A stretch of DNA of 64,000 nucleotides from Alcanivorax sp. REN37 (GCF_041102775.1 NZ_JBGCUO010000001.1:744001-808000); one strand, 5' to 3'; positions 35,594 through 46,400 are shown, counted from the first letter of the stretch. Notes: generated from the sequence alone by a model not told the origin. Program-made: numbers and translations.

Positions 35594-37012
35594 TTATGCC
35601 GATGCCTTTCTACCGCGCCTGGCCTTGGGCGCGGCGGCGCGCTGGGTTTTGATGCGTTCCAACAGCACGCTGGCCGGTTCGTCGTTCGGGTCTTGCGGCA
35701 CCAATTCGCCACGGAAGGCTTTGGCCAAGACGCTTTGAGTCAGATGGTCGATTCGGCTTTTGGCCGAGGCGACTTTGGCTTCCAGTTGGTCGGCGAAGGC
35801 AAAGAGTTGTTCTACGCGGCGGACTATTTCGGTTTGTTCTTCGTATGGTGGTAAAGCAACTGGCAGTCTCCTCACATCGGCCAAATTAATGCCCTTTTGT
35901 GCCACACCACGGACCTTGCCAACAAGTAAGCGCTGCCCAAGCGGGCTCTGAAGAAGACACGCCAGATAGAACGGCACTACTGATGGAAGTGTCGGAATCA
36001 TTGCTAATTCACGACTAATATTGCAGTCACGCAGCGATACAGGAACAACACCAACATTACCGACGGAGCCGCGAATCGCCAGCAATACTTCACCACCTTT
36101 GAGTCGAGTTCTTTTGTACTCATGCTCAATCTCAGCTGAAACTATTTTCAGGCCTGAGGTATCAATAAATAGGTTTTTAACGTCCCCACATCTAACGGTA
36201 GGAATACCCTTTTCAACAGCACTACCTGTTTGAACAATTCCGTATGGAATGCCCCGGTCAGGCTCAACAAGTTGTTCCAAAGCGTATTTCTTCCAGAAAG
36301 TGGGCAGTGGCTCCGTCAATAGCTCCTCGGCGGCAGCTAACTCTTCCATACCAAGAGCTTTTGCCTTTGGGTTTAGTACAACACCAAGGTCGCCGGGCTT
36401 TTCCTCTCGCCACTCCTCCGTCAACCGCCCGGAAACGGCGGCGGCGAGGACGGATTGGCGGAAGCGTTTGAGTAGGGCGGGGATGGCGTCGATGCGGGCT
36501 TTGAGGGTGTCGACCTGGGCCAGCAGTTCATCGAGTTTTTGGGCGATGCGGGTTTGTTCGGCGAGTGGCGGAAAGGAAATCTCTGTTTTCTCGAAAGTCC
36601 CCTTGGTTACATGGCGAAGGCCTACCCCGCCTTGAGCCGAGCTGATTAGCTCATCCAACTTCTGATTAATCGCGTAACGAAGAAATCCACGGTTAGTCTC
36701 TCGTTCCGAAAACTCAATCTTGAAGATGTGCTGATTCAGAACGGCATCGCCGCCATGCCAAATATGCGCGCCAAAAGAGGTGCCTGGTGTGCCGGACCAA
36801 GCAAACAGTAGATCGCCATTTTTAACATGGTGCTTTGCGTCAAAATCTCCCGAGAAATGGTTGAACTTTGAAGCCGGATTGTTCAGGTTTTGAATCCTGA
36901 TAATTGGTAAACCGGAGTCTGACCACTCTTGAGGTTTGAATGCGCGGCCATTGATCAGGTTGCACAGATCGCCAATCTCAGCGCGTTCCCAGCCATTCGG
37001 CAACTCACTCAT
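35594..37012 (-). CDS. hsdS: Type I restriction enzyme specificity subunit
   Basis: A 472-residue HsdS that picks the bipartite DNA target for methylation and cutting. Two target-recognition domains are visible, about residues 1-155 and 235-395, each followed by a conserved helical spacer (PPLAEQTRIAQKLDELLAQV and PPYEEQTEIVRRVEQLFAFA). The C-terminal tail GELVPQDPNDEPASVLLERI is typical of the family. Its start overlaps the end of hsdM by eight bases, indicating translational coupling. The protein appears complete. Confidence 0.95.
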   Translation of the reverse strand: MSELPNGWERAEIGDLCNLINGRAFKPQEWSDSGLPIIRIQNLNNPASKFNHFSGDFDAKHHVKNGDLLFAWSGTPGTSFGAHIWHGGDAVLNQHIFKIEFSERETNRGFLRYAINQKLDELISSAQGGVGLRHVTKGTFEKTEISFPPLAEQTRIAQKLDELLAQVDTLKARIDAIPALLKRFRQSVLAAAVSGRLTEEWREEKPGDLGVVLNPKAKALGMEELAAAEELLTEPLPTFWKKYALEQLVEPDRGIPYGIVQTGSAVEKGIPTVRCGDVKNLFIDTSGLKIVSAEIEHEYKRTRLKGGEVLLAIRGSVGNVGVVPVSLRDCNISRELAMIPTLPSVVPFYLACLLQSPLGQRLLVGKVRGVAQKGINLADVRRLPVALPPYEEQTEIVRRVEQLFAFADQLEAKVASAKSRIDHLTQSVLAKAFRGELVPQDPNDEPASVLLERIKTQRAAAPKARRGRKASA

Positions 37013-38552
37013 CCCCAGCCTCCTGAACCACCGCCAACCCCATCACCTCCGCCATCAACTGCTTCTGCGCCGCCACTTCATCCCCAGCACCCAGCGCCTT
37101 CATCAGTTCTTCCAGCTCATGCAGCGCCTCGGTCAGTTCGGCCATGGCCTCACCGGCCAGCACTTCCGGGGCAGGGAGTTCGGCGGCGTCCAGGCTGTCG
37201 GCATCCTTTAGCCAGTTGATATCCAGGGAGTTGCCACGCTCACGTATCTGCTCGCGGGTAAACACGCGGAAGCGGCTCAGCTCGCCAATCCCTTCCACAT
37301 TCTCGGCACGCGGGCTGTTGCCGTTCGGGTCATCCCCGTAGGCGTCCTCGAAGGGTTTGAGGTGCTGCGCGCCAAAGGGGGTGCGCTTGCCAAAGCTGGG
37401 CATATTGCTGCGCAGGTCATAGACCCATACGCGCTGGGTGCAGCCTTGTTCCTGGCGTGGGTTGGCGGTGCTGCCTTTCTGGAAGAACAGCACATTGGTT
37501 TTGACGCCCTGGGCGTAGAAGATGCCGGTGGGCAGGCGCAAGATTGTGTGCAGGTTGCACTTGTCCATCAGGTCGCGGCGTACCTCGGTGCCGACGCCGG
37601 CCTCGAACAGTACGTTGTCCGGCAGGACCACGGCGGCGCGGCCGCCGGGCTTGAGGCCGCGATAGATATGCTGCAGGAAGGCTAGCTGCTTGTTGCTGGT
37701 TTTGTAGGTGAGGTCGTCACGGGTCGGGCCGCCACCGCCTTTGGCCGTGCCAAAGGGCGGGTTGGAGAGAATCACGTCCACCTTGGGCAGGTTGGCCCCG
37801 CTTTGGCCAAGGGCGTTGCCTAGGTGCACCACGCCTTCTTCGTCGCCTTCCATGCCGTGCAGCAGGGTATTCATCAGCGCCAAGCGGCGGGTGCCGGGCA
37901 CCAGTTCGATGCCGACAAAGGCCTTGTTGCGCTGGAAGCTGCGGACTTTCTCATCGAGGTCATAGAGGTCGTCGGTGTGGCGCTTGATATAGGCGTCGGC
38001 GGCAATCAGAAAGCCTGCGGTGCCGGCGGCCGGGTCCTGGATGGTTTCACCGGGTTGCGGCTTGATGCAGCGGATGATGCTGTCGATCAGCGGGCGCGGG
38101 GTGAAGTACTGGCCAGCGCCGGATTTGGTTTCGCTGGCGTTCTTTTCCAGTAGGCCCTCGTAGAGATCACCGAGGCCATCCTGACGGGCGCTGAACCAGT
38201 CGATGCCGTCCAGGCTTTTGATCAACTGTTCCAGGTGGCGCGGCTCTTTCAGGCGCGTTTGCGCGTCGGCATAGATGGCGGCGATCAGCGGGTCGCTGTT
38301 CTTGCCCAGATCCAGCAGCATCTGCCGGTAGTGGTCGAGCAGGTTAAGACCGGATTTGCCGGCCAGATCGGGCCAGCGTGCCCCCTCGGGCAGCTTGTGG
38401 GCGAAGCTGTCGTTGTTCTGAACCTGCTCGTATTCCATTTTGATAAACAGCAGCAAGACCAGCTCGGTGACGTAGTCGCTGTAATTGATGCCGTCGTCGC
38501 GCAGCACGTCGCAGAGGTTCCAGAGCTTCTGGACGATGTCGGAATTGGTCAT
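37005..38552 (-). CDS. hsdM: Type I restriction-modification methyltransferase subunit
   Basis: A 515-residue N6-adenine methyltransferase. The N-terminal helical domain is followed by the SAM-binding DPAAGTAGFLIAAD at about residue 170 and the catalytic motif IV NPPFGTAKGG near residue 265. It works with HsdS as modification enzyme (M2S) and with HsdR as restriction enzyme. It overlaps hsdS by eight bases and follows the Abi gene by 72 bases. The ribosome site is weak. Confidence 0.96.
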   Translation of the reverse strand: MTNSDIVQKLWNLCDVLRDDGINYSDYVTELVLLLFIKMEYEQVQNNDSFAHKLPEGARWPDLAGKSGLNLLDHYRQMLLDLGKNSDPLIAAIYADAQTRLKEPRHLEQLIKSLDGIDWFSARQDGLGDLYEGLLEKNASETKSGAGQYFTPRPLIDSIIRCIKPQPGETIQDPAAGTAGFLIAADAYIKRHTDDLYDLDEKVRSFQRNKAFVGIELVPGTRRLALMNTLLHGMEGDEEGVVHLGNALGQSGANLPKVDVILSNPPFGTAKGGGGPTRDDLTYKTSNKQLAFLQHIYRGLKPGGRAAVVLPDNVLFEAGVGTEVRRDLMDKCNLHTILRLPTGIFYAQGVKTNVLFFQKGSTANPRQEQGCTQRVWVYDLRSNMPSFGKRTPFGAQHLKPFEDAYGDDPNGNSPRAENVEGIGELSRFRVFTREQIRERGNSLDINWLKDADSLDAAELPAPEVLAGEAMAELTEALHELEELMKALGAGDEVAAQKQLMAEVMGLAVVQEAGDE

Positions 38553-38624
38553 GGGGGATCTCTAATTGGCTCATGGCGTGAGCCGAATACATCTGCTATC
38601 CGGCTCACAGGGAAATAGGGAGGC

Positions 38625-39623
38625 TTAGTCGGGTGTTTGCCAGAACGGGTCGTTCTGCCAGCCGGGCGGAAAACCCATGGCCCGTAGGTTGGTCTCTGGA
38701 AACTCTGCCAGCAAGTGGTGCAGGCGCCCGTCCCAACTGGTATGCGGGCTGACCTGACGCATCAGCAGGTTGAGGATGCACAGCACGGTGAACAGGCGGG
38801 CATGTTGTCCGGGTTGTTGCAGGTGTTGCGGCCAGGGGAAATTAAACGTTCTGGGTAGCTCGGGACGAATACCCAGCTCGCGGTTCCACAGGCGTGCGTG
38901 ATGCGCGCAAATATTGCGGATGGTGGTCAGGGTGTGCAGCCAGGATTGCAGCAGTGGGGCCGGTAGCTTCAGACGTTTGGCGATGGCCTTTTTGTCGGCG
39001 TCGCGAGCCAGGCCTTTGAACAGATGCGAGAGATCGCCCAGGGTGATTTCTTCCATGGCTGCCCAGGCGGGCATTAGCTCGGGGCTGTTATATGTCAGGG
39101 CGTAATGACGTGCGTAGCTTTCCTTGGCGCGCATGCTCTTGAGCTGCTCTTTGCGGGCGTCAGACGCTTGGGGGGCGTCGATGCGCTGGCATTCGCGCAG
39201 ATGATCCTGGAATGCCTTGTCCTGCTTGCTGCGGATGCTGTCGAGTAGTGACTGGTGCCGATAGCTGCGCTGGAAGAACTTTGGTTCTAGATACCAATGC
39301 GAGCCATATTGCGGCCCCATGTGGTTGCTAATAACGGCCCTGGCCGCGACTTCTATGCGCTCGATGGCATCCATGACCAGCAGGCGCAGGCGACGGTCGA
39401 AGTCATACAGACGGGTGAGTGCCTGCAGGCGCGTGCCGGGCTTGAAACCGTGGTCGGCATCTTCCGAAAGCTGGAATGGGCGCATGTAGGGCGTGAGGCG
39501 GAAGAAGCTGACCGCCTCCAGAAAGCAGTGCGCTTTGGCTTCATCCTGGATGGTAAGCCCACGCTGTTTGAGCAGGGCCAGCTGCGCAGGAATATCAATG
39601 GCTGGCTTGCTGAAGGGCTTCAT
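38625..39623 (-). CDS. Abi family protein (AbiD/AbiF-like, HEPN motif)
   Basis: A 332-residue protein of the Abi_2 group, related to lactococcal AbiD/AbiF phage abortive-infection proteins. The N terminus KPAIDIPAQLALLKQRGL and FFRLTPYMRPF fit the family, and RLYDFDRRLRLLVMDAIERIE is its conserved helix. RNICAHHARLWNRELG at about 236-251 contains the R-N-x3-H signature of HEPN ribonucleases. It lies between hsdR and hsdM in the same orientation. Likely role: RNA cleavage during phage attack; activity is inferred. The 274 bases between it and hsdR hold no gene that I see. Confidence 0.85.
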   Translation of the reverse strand: MKPFSKPAIDIPAQLALLKQRGLTIQDEAKAHCFLEAVSFFRLTPYMRPFQLSEDADHGFKPGTRLQALTRLYDFDRRLRLLVMDAIERIEVAARAVISNHMGPQYGSHWYLEPKFFQRSYRHQSLLDSIRSKQDKAFQDHLRECQRIDAPQASDARKEQLKSMRAKESYARHYALTYNSPELMPAWAAMEEITLGDLSHLFKGLARDADKKAIAKRLKLPAPLLQSWLHTLTTIRNICAHHARLWNRELGIRPELPRTFNFPWPQHLQQPGQHARLFTVLCILNLLMRQVSPHTSWDGRLHHLLAEFPETNLRAMGFPPGWQNDPFWQTPD

Positions 39624-39897
39624 GCGGAAAAACTATCGGACATAAAAAACCCGCTCAATTTGTGCGTAGCTGCCGAAGCAACCATAGGCATGGCGGGTGT
39701 GTTGCGTGAGAGGTTATGCACCACGGCAGTGTTTTGCAAGGGGTTTGGCACTGTAATGATAAGCGGATCGGTGTGTTTGGCAGTCTGTGGGCGTAGCAGT
39801 TTGCCCATATACAGCGCGCAACTGGCTTCGAGCGCAGGTGTCCGCTGTCCTGGGACCGAGGACACCTGCTGTCGGTAAATCCACGAGGCGTCAATGC

Positions 39898-42800
39898 TCA
39901 GCCCGCTGCCGACCACAGGTTGTCGTTCAGGGCTTCCAATACCCGGTCCAGGTTGCCGCCTAGGTTGCGGTCCAGGGCTTTGAGGCCGCCATCGTTACGG
40001 AAAGCATCGTTGACCTGCTGCGGGTCGATGACCACTTCATGCACCAGTTGCTTGGCCAGGCGATCCAGCCATTTGCGTTGCACGGGCGTCCAGGGTTGCT
40101 GGGCGTAGATGGCTTGCATGGCCTTGGCCACGCGTTGGTCGAAGGGCAGCAGGGCTTCGCCGATGGCCGCCTGACGGATGTAGCCAATGATGCTGGCGGC
40201 GATTTCCTGGTTGGTCTGATTGCGCCAGGCGCTTTTCAGGCTGGCTTCGCTGAAACCATGTTGGTCAAGCAGCAGGCGGACTTCGCGCAGTTGCTCGCGG
40301 GTCAGGTCGCGGGGGCGGTTGACCACAACGCCAAGGGCGGCGGACTGGTTGAGCTGGGTGCGAATAAAGTCGTTGAAGCTTTCCAGGTAGTCGGCCGGTT
40401 TCTGGTTTTGCCCGTAGTTCTGTTCGCGCACCAACAGTTCGTCGCTGTGGGTGGAAATAACCGGGTGGTTCTCCGAGCCGAGCAGGGCGCTGACGGCGGC
40501 CATTTGGTTCAGCAGCTGGCTGTGCTGGCGGACGAAGTTGGCCGCTTGCTGTGGGCCAAGGTCGTGCAGGTGTTTATGTAACTTGGCCGGCTCAACGCCC
40601 CACACTTCTTGCAGCTCATCGAGCTTTTTCTTTAGCGAGGGTTTGTCCTCGGCCTTGTGCTGGGCTTTGCGCAGGATACGCATCACGCGCTGGCTTAGCT
40701 GGTCGAGCACGTCATGGGCGTGGCTGCTGTCGTCCTGGCTGCCAGGAGCATCATGGCTGGCTCCGCTGATGAGTTCGCTGACCAGTTGCTCCAGGCTGAT
40801 GTTGGGGTTCTTCACCAGGGGCTTCATGGTGTCGACCGCTTCCAGGCTGGCATAGAGGTCGACGGGGTCGTAGATGCGGAATACGGTTTTGCCGATGTCG
40901 TCGCAGCGGCGCGTGGCACGGCCTTTCATCTGCTCGTAGAGGATGCGCGAGCGCACCCGGCGCATAAACACCAGGTTGCAGATTTTCGGCACGTCGATGC
41001 CGGTGGTGAGCAGGTCGACGGTGATGGCGATATTGGGGGTGGGCTCGTTCTTGTAGCGGCGAATCAGCGTTTCAACCTTGTCGCTCTGGCCGGTGATGAT
41101 TTCCACGGCGGCTTGGTTGTACTGCTCGCCGTAGGCTTCTTTGAAGGCTTCATCGAGCAGGTTTTTGACTCGCTCGGCATGGGCCTGGTTGACGCAGAAG
41201 ATCATGGTCTTCTCTTCGCCAAACGGGTCCAGCTCCTTGGCCAGTTCATCACAGATGACCTTGTCGAAGGCCGGGGTGATCACGCGGCGGTTGAACGACT
41301 CGATGTTGAAGCTGAGCTCGTCTTCCAACTCGGCTACGTCAACTTCGCCGGTCTGGGTGTTGATAACGCTGACCGACTCGCCTTTCTCGAAGCGGATGCC
41401 GTGCTTGCTGAGTTGGGTTTCGTAGCGGATCGGTGGTTCGTGATCCACTAGCCAGTCGTCGGCCACGGCTTCGCGATAGCTGTAGGTGAATACCGGTTTG
41501 CCGAAGATTTCGCTGGTGTGTTTGGCTGGGGTGGCGGTGAGGCCAATGCGGCAGGCGTCGAAGTGGTCGAGCACGCGGCGGTACTGCGAGAGGTATTGGC
41601 TGTGATCACGCACGGCCAGTTCGCCTTCGGTCATTTCCTGGTCGAGGGTATAACCCCGGTGGGCTTCGTCGACGATGATGCAGTCGAACTCGCCCACGGG
41701 CGGCGGGTTATCCGAGCGGAAGATGCGGCTGACCATTGCTTGAACGGTGGCGACCTGGACGCGGGTTTCCGCCTCGGCGGCCATATCGCCCAGCTCTTTG
41801 ATGTCGTAGATCTGCACCAGGGTGTGGTTCTGCTCCAGCGTGGTGTCGTTGAACGCGTCGATGGCCTGCTGGCCGAGGGCGCTGCGGTCAACCAGAAAGA
41901 GGATGCGTTTGAAGCGTTCGGCCTTCAGAAAGCGGTACATCAGGCCAATGATGGTGCGGGTTTTCCCGGTGCCGGTGGCCATGGCCAGTAGACAGTCACG
42001 CTGATTGTTGGCCAGGGCCTGCTCCACGGCCTGGATAGCTTTCTCCTGGTAGTCGCGTAGCTTGAGGTAGGCGAAGCCTTCGGCTTTGAGCTTGGCCTCG
42101 GCGTCTGCCTGGCTGCGTTTGAGCAGGTCGAGCAGGTCATTCGGGGTGTGGAAGTCAGGCAGCGGCCTGCGCGTGTTGGCCGTGCTGCGCAGGTCACGGA
42201 ACCAGGTGCCGGACTGTTCGGCGAGCTGCTTGATGAAGGGCCGACCGTTGCAGGCGAAGGCAAAGGGCACGCGGAAGTGACCACCCTGGCCATCGTTCCA
42301 GGGCTGCGTTTGACCCGCTAGTAGCCAGGGCTGCTGATGCTCTGTCGCCAAGTTAAACTCACGGGCATAGCGCTCGGCCTGGGGAATGCGGTCGGCGATA
42401 TTGATGCGCTTACGCTTGGCTTCAACGATGGCGATTGGCGTAAGACCGGCGAACAGTACGTAGTCGGCGCAGGCTTTGGGGCTGCTGGTGGGCCATTCGG
42501 CGATGGCCTTGTTCTTGCCTTTCTCCGGGCGTGCACCCTTGCCGTAGGTAAGGTCGAGGGAGTCGGCCTCCCAGCCGGCGTCGATCAACTGCTGGTCGAT
42601 CAAGATGCGGGTCAGGTCTTCGGATAGATCGAAGCTGCTGCTGGCTTGCTGAGTCAGCTTGGCGACCTGTTGGCTGGTTTGTGGCTGGGCTGCCAATTGC
42701 TGCTGCAGAGCTTTGAGGCTTTGCTCGTGCTCACTGCGCAGCTTTTGCAATGCGGCTTCGTGTTCGGCTGCTAGCTGCTTATGGCTGCGTGATTCGGCAT

Positions 42801-43374
42801 CCATCTGCTCGGCAAGCACGGCGTATTCTTCGGCCTCACGCTTGTGTAGCTCTGCCAACTGTTGATTGCTTTCCAGCTGCTGGCTGGACTCGCTGAGCTG
42901 CGTCTTGAGCTGTTCGATCTGGCTTTGCAGATCGCGCAGCGGAGCGCTGGGGTCTGCGGGAGTGAAGAAGGGGCCGGGTTTGAACGCATGAGCATTCTTG
43001 CCGAACGACTGGTGATACCAGATGGCCAGAGCACGGGCGACCTTAAGCCCATCCATGGCCTCACGGTGCTGAGTGCGAAACTCGTGAGTGGCCTTATTGC
43101 CCTCGACGCGCAGGGTGTGAAACAGGCTGCGGATGTTCTGATCCAGCTGGATCTCGCGGCTGAGCTTGTAGAGCAGGTCGGACTGGGTGGTGGTGGCATC
43201 GAACTCGATACCTGCACGGCTGGCCAAATCCTGGGCCAAGGCTTCGCCGAGTTGACGCAACTTGATCAGGGTGGTGTTGGGATCGCTGGCGAAGACCTGC
43301 TCGGCTGTGCTCGCAAGCTGCAGGAAAACCGGGTCGTGCTCTTGGAGAAAGGCAAAGTTACTGCTGGCCGCCAT
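39898..43374 (-). CDS. hsdR: Type I restriction enzyme endonuclease/translocase subunit
   Basis: A 1158-residue HsdR. Order: N-terminal helical domain and long coiled coil (about 150-270), nuclease region with IVEAKRKR near residue 316, SF2 helicase motor with Walker A ATGTGKTRT (about 466), DEAH box DEAHRGY (about 567), LTATP, and motif VI-like QMKGRATRR, then a C-terminal helical domain. It translocates DNA and cuts away from the unmodified target. The frame is open upstream, but the ATG at 43374 (MAASSNF) has AAGGATCGATC before it. First gene of the operon. Confidence 0.95.
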   Translation of the reverse strand: MAASSNFAFLQEHDPVFLQLASTAEQVFASDPNTTLIKLRQLGEALAQDLASRAGIEFDATTTQSDLLYKLSREIQLDQNIRSLFHTLRVEGNKATHEFRTQHREAMDGLKVARALAIWYHQSFGKNAHAFKPGPFFTPADPSAPLRDLQSQIEQLKTQLSESSQQLESNQQLAELHKREAEEYAVLAEQMDAESRSHKQLAAEHEAALQKLRSEHEQSLKALQQQLAAQPQTSQQVAKLTQQASSSFDLSEDLTRILIDQQLIDAGWEADSLDLTYGKGARPEKGKNKAIAEWPTSSPKACADYVLFAGLTPIAIVEAKRKRINIADRIPQAERYAREFNLATEHQQPWLLAGQTQPWNDGQGGHFRVPFAFACNGRPFIKQLAEQSGTWFRDLRSTANTRRPLPDFHTPNDLLDLLKRSQADAEAKLKAEGFAYLKLRDYQEKAIQAVEQALANNQRDCLLAMATGTGKTRTIIGLMYRFLKAERFKRILFLVDRSALGQQAIDAFNDTTLEQNHTLVQIYDIKELGDMAAEAETRVQVATVQAMVSRIFRSDNPPPVGEFDCIIVDEAHRGYTLDQEMTEGELAVRDHSQYLSQYRRVLDHFDACRIGLTATPAKHTSEIFGKPVFTYSYREAVADDWLVDHEPPIRYETQLSKHGIRFEKGESVSVINTQTGEVDVAELEDELSFNIESFNRRVITPAFDKVICDELAKELDPFGEEKTMIFCVNQAHAERVKNLLDEAFKEAYGEQYNQAAVEIITGQSDKVETLIRRYKNEPTPNIAITVDLLTTGIDVPKICNLVFMRRVRSRILYEQMKGRATRRCDDIGKTVFRIYDPVDLYASLEAVDTMKPLVKNPNISLEQLVSELISGASHDAPGSQDDSSHAHDVLDQLSQRVMRILRKAQHKAEDKPSLKKKLDELQEVWGVEPAKLHKHLHDLGPQQAANFVRQHSQLLNQMAAVSALLGSENHPVISTHSDELLVREQNYGQNQKPADYLESFNDFIRTQLNQSAALGVVVNRPRDLTREQLREVRLLLDQHGFSEASLKSAWRNQTNQEIAASIIGYIRQAAIGEALLPFDQRVAKAMQAIYAQQPWTPVQRKWLDRLAKQLVHEVVIDPQQVNDAFRNDGGLKALDRNLGGNLDRVLEALNDNLWSAAG

Positions 43375-43770
43375 GATCGATCCTTCGGTTGCGTTCCCAC
43401 TTAATAAGCTCTGTATGGCTTTATCGTGCGTAAGTGAGGGCAGCTTAACCAAGATGAGCCGAGTTTGACCATGGCATTGAGCCACTCGGTGACCCAGTGC
43501 GTATCGGCTAGCTGGCCGGACAGCTAACCGTCAATGCAAGACCATCCAGAGAACCTCCAGCCTGATCGTAGTTTGGCGTGTTAGGCACGCCTCAGAGCCA
43601 GTGCTGGCGAAGGTTTGCGGTGTAGGCGGCACGCAGGTGCACTGATTGGGTGCCGTCTCCAACCCCCGTGCAGACTGCTTTCCGGGCCAACGGAGTGCCG
43701 CCCCCTTTTATCTTGCACTCCACCTATTCCGTGCATTCTGAACCGCTGGGTTGGTGAGTAGGTAGAGAGA

Positions 43771-44321
43771 GTGGGTACTTCGACGTCGTTGGATGGTTGG
43801 CGAGGGCAGGTCAGCGCTACTCGAGTGGCCTTGCTGCGCTGTCTATGGCGACAGCTGAGCCAGCATCAGATTGTCAATGCCAGTGAGTTGGCAGGTACGC
43901 TATGGCTGCGTTGCAGAACTATCTCGAGGGTGACGTTGTGACGGTGTATATGCACTGTTTGGCTCATTCGATCGGCGCTCCTTGTTGGCTGTGGCCGAGG
44001 CTGAAAGCCAGCTCTATTACCGAGCAAGAGCAAAACATGGCCTCCACTATCATGCGTCAACAACGCAGTCTCGCGTCCGGCTAGTATTCTGGCCCGCTGG
44101 ATGGCTACTCTCGGTTCGGCCAAGTTAAAGGCATCGTCGAGTCGAGGCGACTGTTGGCCAATTTCCTCGACAATGTGAGTGCAGAAGAGAAGGCCACCTC
44201 TAGCTGGGCAAGTATTCGCCAGGAGGCCGGCTTGTTCGCTCCGCAGTCAAAGGCGGATAACCAGTACTGTACCGATTTTGTACCTTTGGACTATGGGCTG
44301 ATCCAGATGTCACAACCCTGA
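43771..44321 (+). pseudogene. Decayed coding remnant at the tRNA-proximal island end
   Basis: Short plus-strand frames with coding-like composition lie in series. One runs 43771-43941 from a GTG (56 codons). Another runs 43902-44321 and is interrupted by TAG at 44082; its second part, 79 codons, encodes YSGPLDGYSRFGQVKGIVES at its start and ends LDYGLIQMSQP. The stop and the overlap of frames suggest a gene broken by mutation. An integrase would be expected here but I see no R-H-R-Y signature. The upstream stretch 43375-43770 contains nothing I recognise apart from the hsdR promoter region. Confidence 0.3.
44269..44284. repeat. GTACC direct repeat near the right island end
   Basis: GTACCGATTTTGTACC, two GTACC copies 11 bp apart, 72 bp inside the right direct repeat. 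It mirrors the motif cluster at 34668-34695. Confidence 0.4.
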
Positions 44322-44355
44322 ATAGCTTAAAGCCGCGCAGTGCGCGGCTTTGGAA

Positions 44356-44434
<79 letters not shown>

Positions 44435-44463
44435 TTGAAGGGATCGCTGCACCAGGGTGCGGC

Positions 44464-44497
44464 AAAAAAGAAGCCGCTGGATTATTCAGCGGCTTCT
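44464..44497 (-). terminator. Intrinsic terminator of rpoD
   Basis: AGAAGCCGCTG and CAGCGGCTTCT pair over 11 bp around GATTATT; on the minus strand a run of six T follows the stem. It lies 22 bases past the rpoD stop. Confidence 0.92.
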
Positions 44498-44519
44498 GTA
44501 TTGTTGCAAGTCCGGTCGG

Positions 44520-46400
44520 TCAGCTATCGCCGTCCAGGAAGCTCCGGAGGTGCTCGCTGCGCGACGGGTGGCGCAGTTTGCGCAGGGCTTTGGCTTCGAT
44601 CTGACGGATCCGCTCGCGGGTGACGTCGAACTGCTTGCCGACTTCTTCCAGCGTGTGGTCGGTGTTCATGTCGATGCCGAAGCGCATGCGCAGCACTTTC
44701 GCTTCGCGGGCGGTGAGGTTGGCCAGCACTTCGCGGGTGGCTTCCTCCAGACCCAGCATGGTGGCGGAATCCACCGGGCTCTCCATGTTGGAGTCTTCGA
44801 TGAAATCGCCGAGGCTGGAATCTTCGTCGTCGCCGATCGGGGTTTCCATGGAGATCGGCTCTTTGGCGATCTTCAGCACCTTGCGCACTTTGTCTTCCGG
44901 CATTTCCAGGCGCACGCCCAGTTCTTCCGGGGTCGGCTCGCGGCCCATTTCCTGCAGCATCTGGCGTTGCACGCGATTGATTTTGTTTATGGTTTCAATC
45001 ATGTGCACCGGAATCCGGATGGTGCGGGCTTGGTCCGCAATGGAGCGGGTGATGGCCTGCCGGATCCACCAGGTGGCGTAGGTGGAGAACTTGTAACCGC
45101 GCCGGTACTCGAACTTGTCCACCGCCTTCATCAGGCCGATGTTGCCTTCCTGAATTAGGTCGAGGAATTGCAGGCCGCGGTTGGTGTATTTCTTGGCGAT
45201 GGAGATCACCAAACGCAGGTTGGCCTCCACCATTTCTTTCTTGGCGCGACGGGCTTTGGCTTCGCCCAGCGACACCCGGCGGTTAATGTCTTTGATCTCG
45301 TGCACCGGCAGGCCAGACATCTCCTCGATGAGGGTAATGCGGCGTTGGGTGCGGATCACATCGTCCTTTACGGCGTTGAAGCGATCGGCGTCGAGCTTGA
45401 GTTTCTTGTTGCCCAACTGCTCGTCGATCCAGCCGGCATTGGTTTCATTGCCGGGGAACAGCTTGATGAAGTCTTTGCGTGCCATACCGCCTTTCTTGAT
45501 CACCAGCGCCATGATTTCGCGCTCGTGACGGCGGACTTGGTCGAGCTGCTCACGCGGGCTGCCCAGCAGCTCGTCGTAGACGCGCGGCACCAGCTTGAAC
45601 AGGGTCAGCATTTCCGCCATTTCCAGCTGCGCTTTGGCAGTGGTGGCGTGATCGCGGCCGTGTTTCTTCTCAGCCTTGCGGGCTTTTTCCATCAGCTGGC
45701 GCAGGTGGTTGAAGCGCTCGGCGGCCAGCACCGGGTCGATGCTGCCATCGTCCTCTTCGGTGTCGTCGTCGCTCTCTTCGGCTTCTTCCTCGTCTTCTTC
45801 CTCGTCATCCTTCTTGGCAGCTTCCTTGCGGGCTGCGAATTGGGTTTCCGCCGGTTGCGCCGGAGCCGCAGCGCCGTCGTCGTTGGGGTCGAGGTAGCCG
45901 GCGATCAGGTCGGAAATGCGGCGTTCTTCACCGGTAATGCGGTCGAATTCGGCGATCACGGTTTCCACAGTGCCCGGCCAGTAGGCCACGGCGTGCAGCA
46001 CTTCGCGGATGCCTTCCTCGATGCGTTTGGCGATTTCGATTTCGCCTTCGCGGGTCAGCAGTTCCACGGTGCCCATTTCGCGCATGTACATGCGCACCGG
46101 GTCGGTGGTGCGGCCCGGCTCGGATTCCACAGAGGCCAGTACCGCCGCCGCTTCTTCTTCGGCGACTTCGTCGGTGCCTTCGGAGTTCTCATCCATCGGC
46201 AACAACTCGGCATCAGCGGCTTTTTCCACCACCGGGATGCCCATGTCGTTGATCATCTGGATGATATCTTCCACCTGATCGGTGTCCGTGATGGACTCCG
46301 GCAAGTGGTCGTTCACTTCAGCGTAGGTCAGGTAGCCCTGCTCTTTACCCAGCGCGATCAGCTGCTTGAGCTGTGACTGCTGCTCTTTCTGAGAAGACAT
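44520..46400 (-). CDS. rpoD: RNA polymerase sigma factor RpoD (sigma-70)
   Basis: The housekeeping sigma factor, 626 residues (613 in E. coli). Region 1.1 is at the N terminus ([20 protein letters not shown]), then a long non-conserved region with a very acidic stretch around residues 195-220. Region 2 has [20 protein letters not shown] and [15 protein letters not shown] (-10 recognition); region 4 has [20 protein letters not shown] (-35 recognition). Last gene of the rpsU-yqeY-dnaG-rpoD cluster; 163 bases separate it from dnaG, room for its own promoter. Confidence 0.98.
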   Translation of the reverse strand: MSSQKEQQSQLKQLIALGKEQGYLTYAEVNDHLPESITDTDQVEDIIQMINDMGIPVVEKAADAELLPMDENSEGTDEVAEEEAAAVLASVESEPGRTTDPVRMYMREMGTVELLTREGEIEIAKRIEEGIREVLHAVAYWPGTVETVIAEFDRITGEERRISDLIAGYLDPNDDGAAAPAQPAETQFAARKEAAKKDDEEEDEEEAEESDDDTEEDDGSIDPVLAAERFNHLRQLMEKARKAEKKHGRDHATTAKAQLEMAEMLTLFKLVPRVYDELLGSPREQLDQVRRHEREIMALVIKKGGMARKDFIKLFPGNETNAGWIDEQLGNKKLKLDADRFNAVKDDVIRTQRRITLIEEMSGLPVHEIKDINRRVSLGEAKARRAKKEMVEANLRLVISIAKKYTNRGLQFLDLIQEGNIGLMKAVDKFEYRRGYKFSTYATWWIRQAITRSIADQARTIRIPVHMIETINKINRVQRQMLQEMGREPTPEELGVRLEMPEDKVRKVLKIAKEPISMETPIGDDEDSSLGDFIEDSNMESPVDSATMLGLEEATREVLANLTAREAKVLRMRFGIDMNTDHTLEEVGKQFDVTRERIRQIEAKALRKLRHPSRSEHLRSFLDGDS

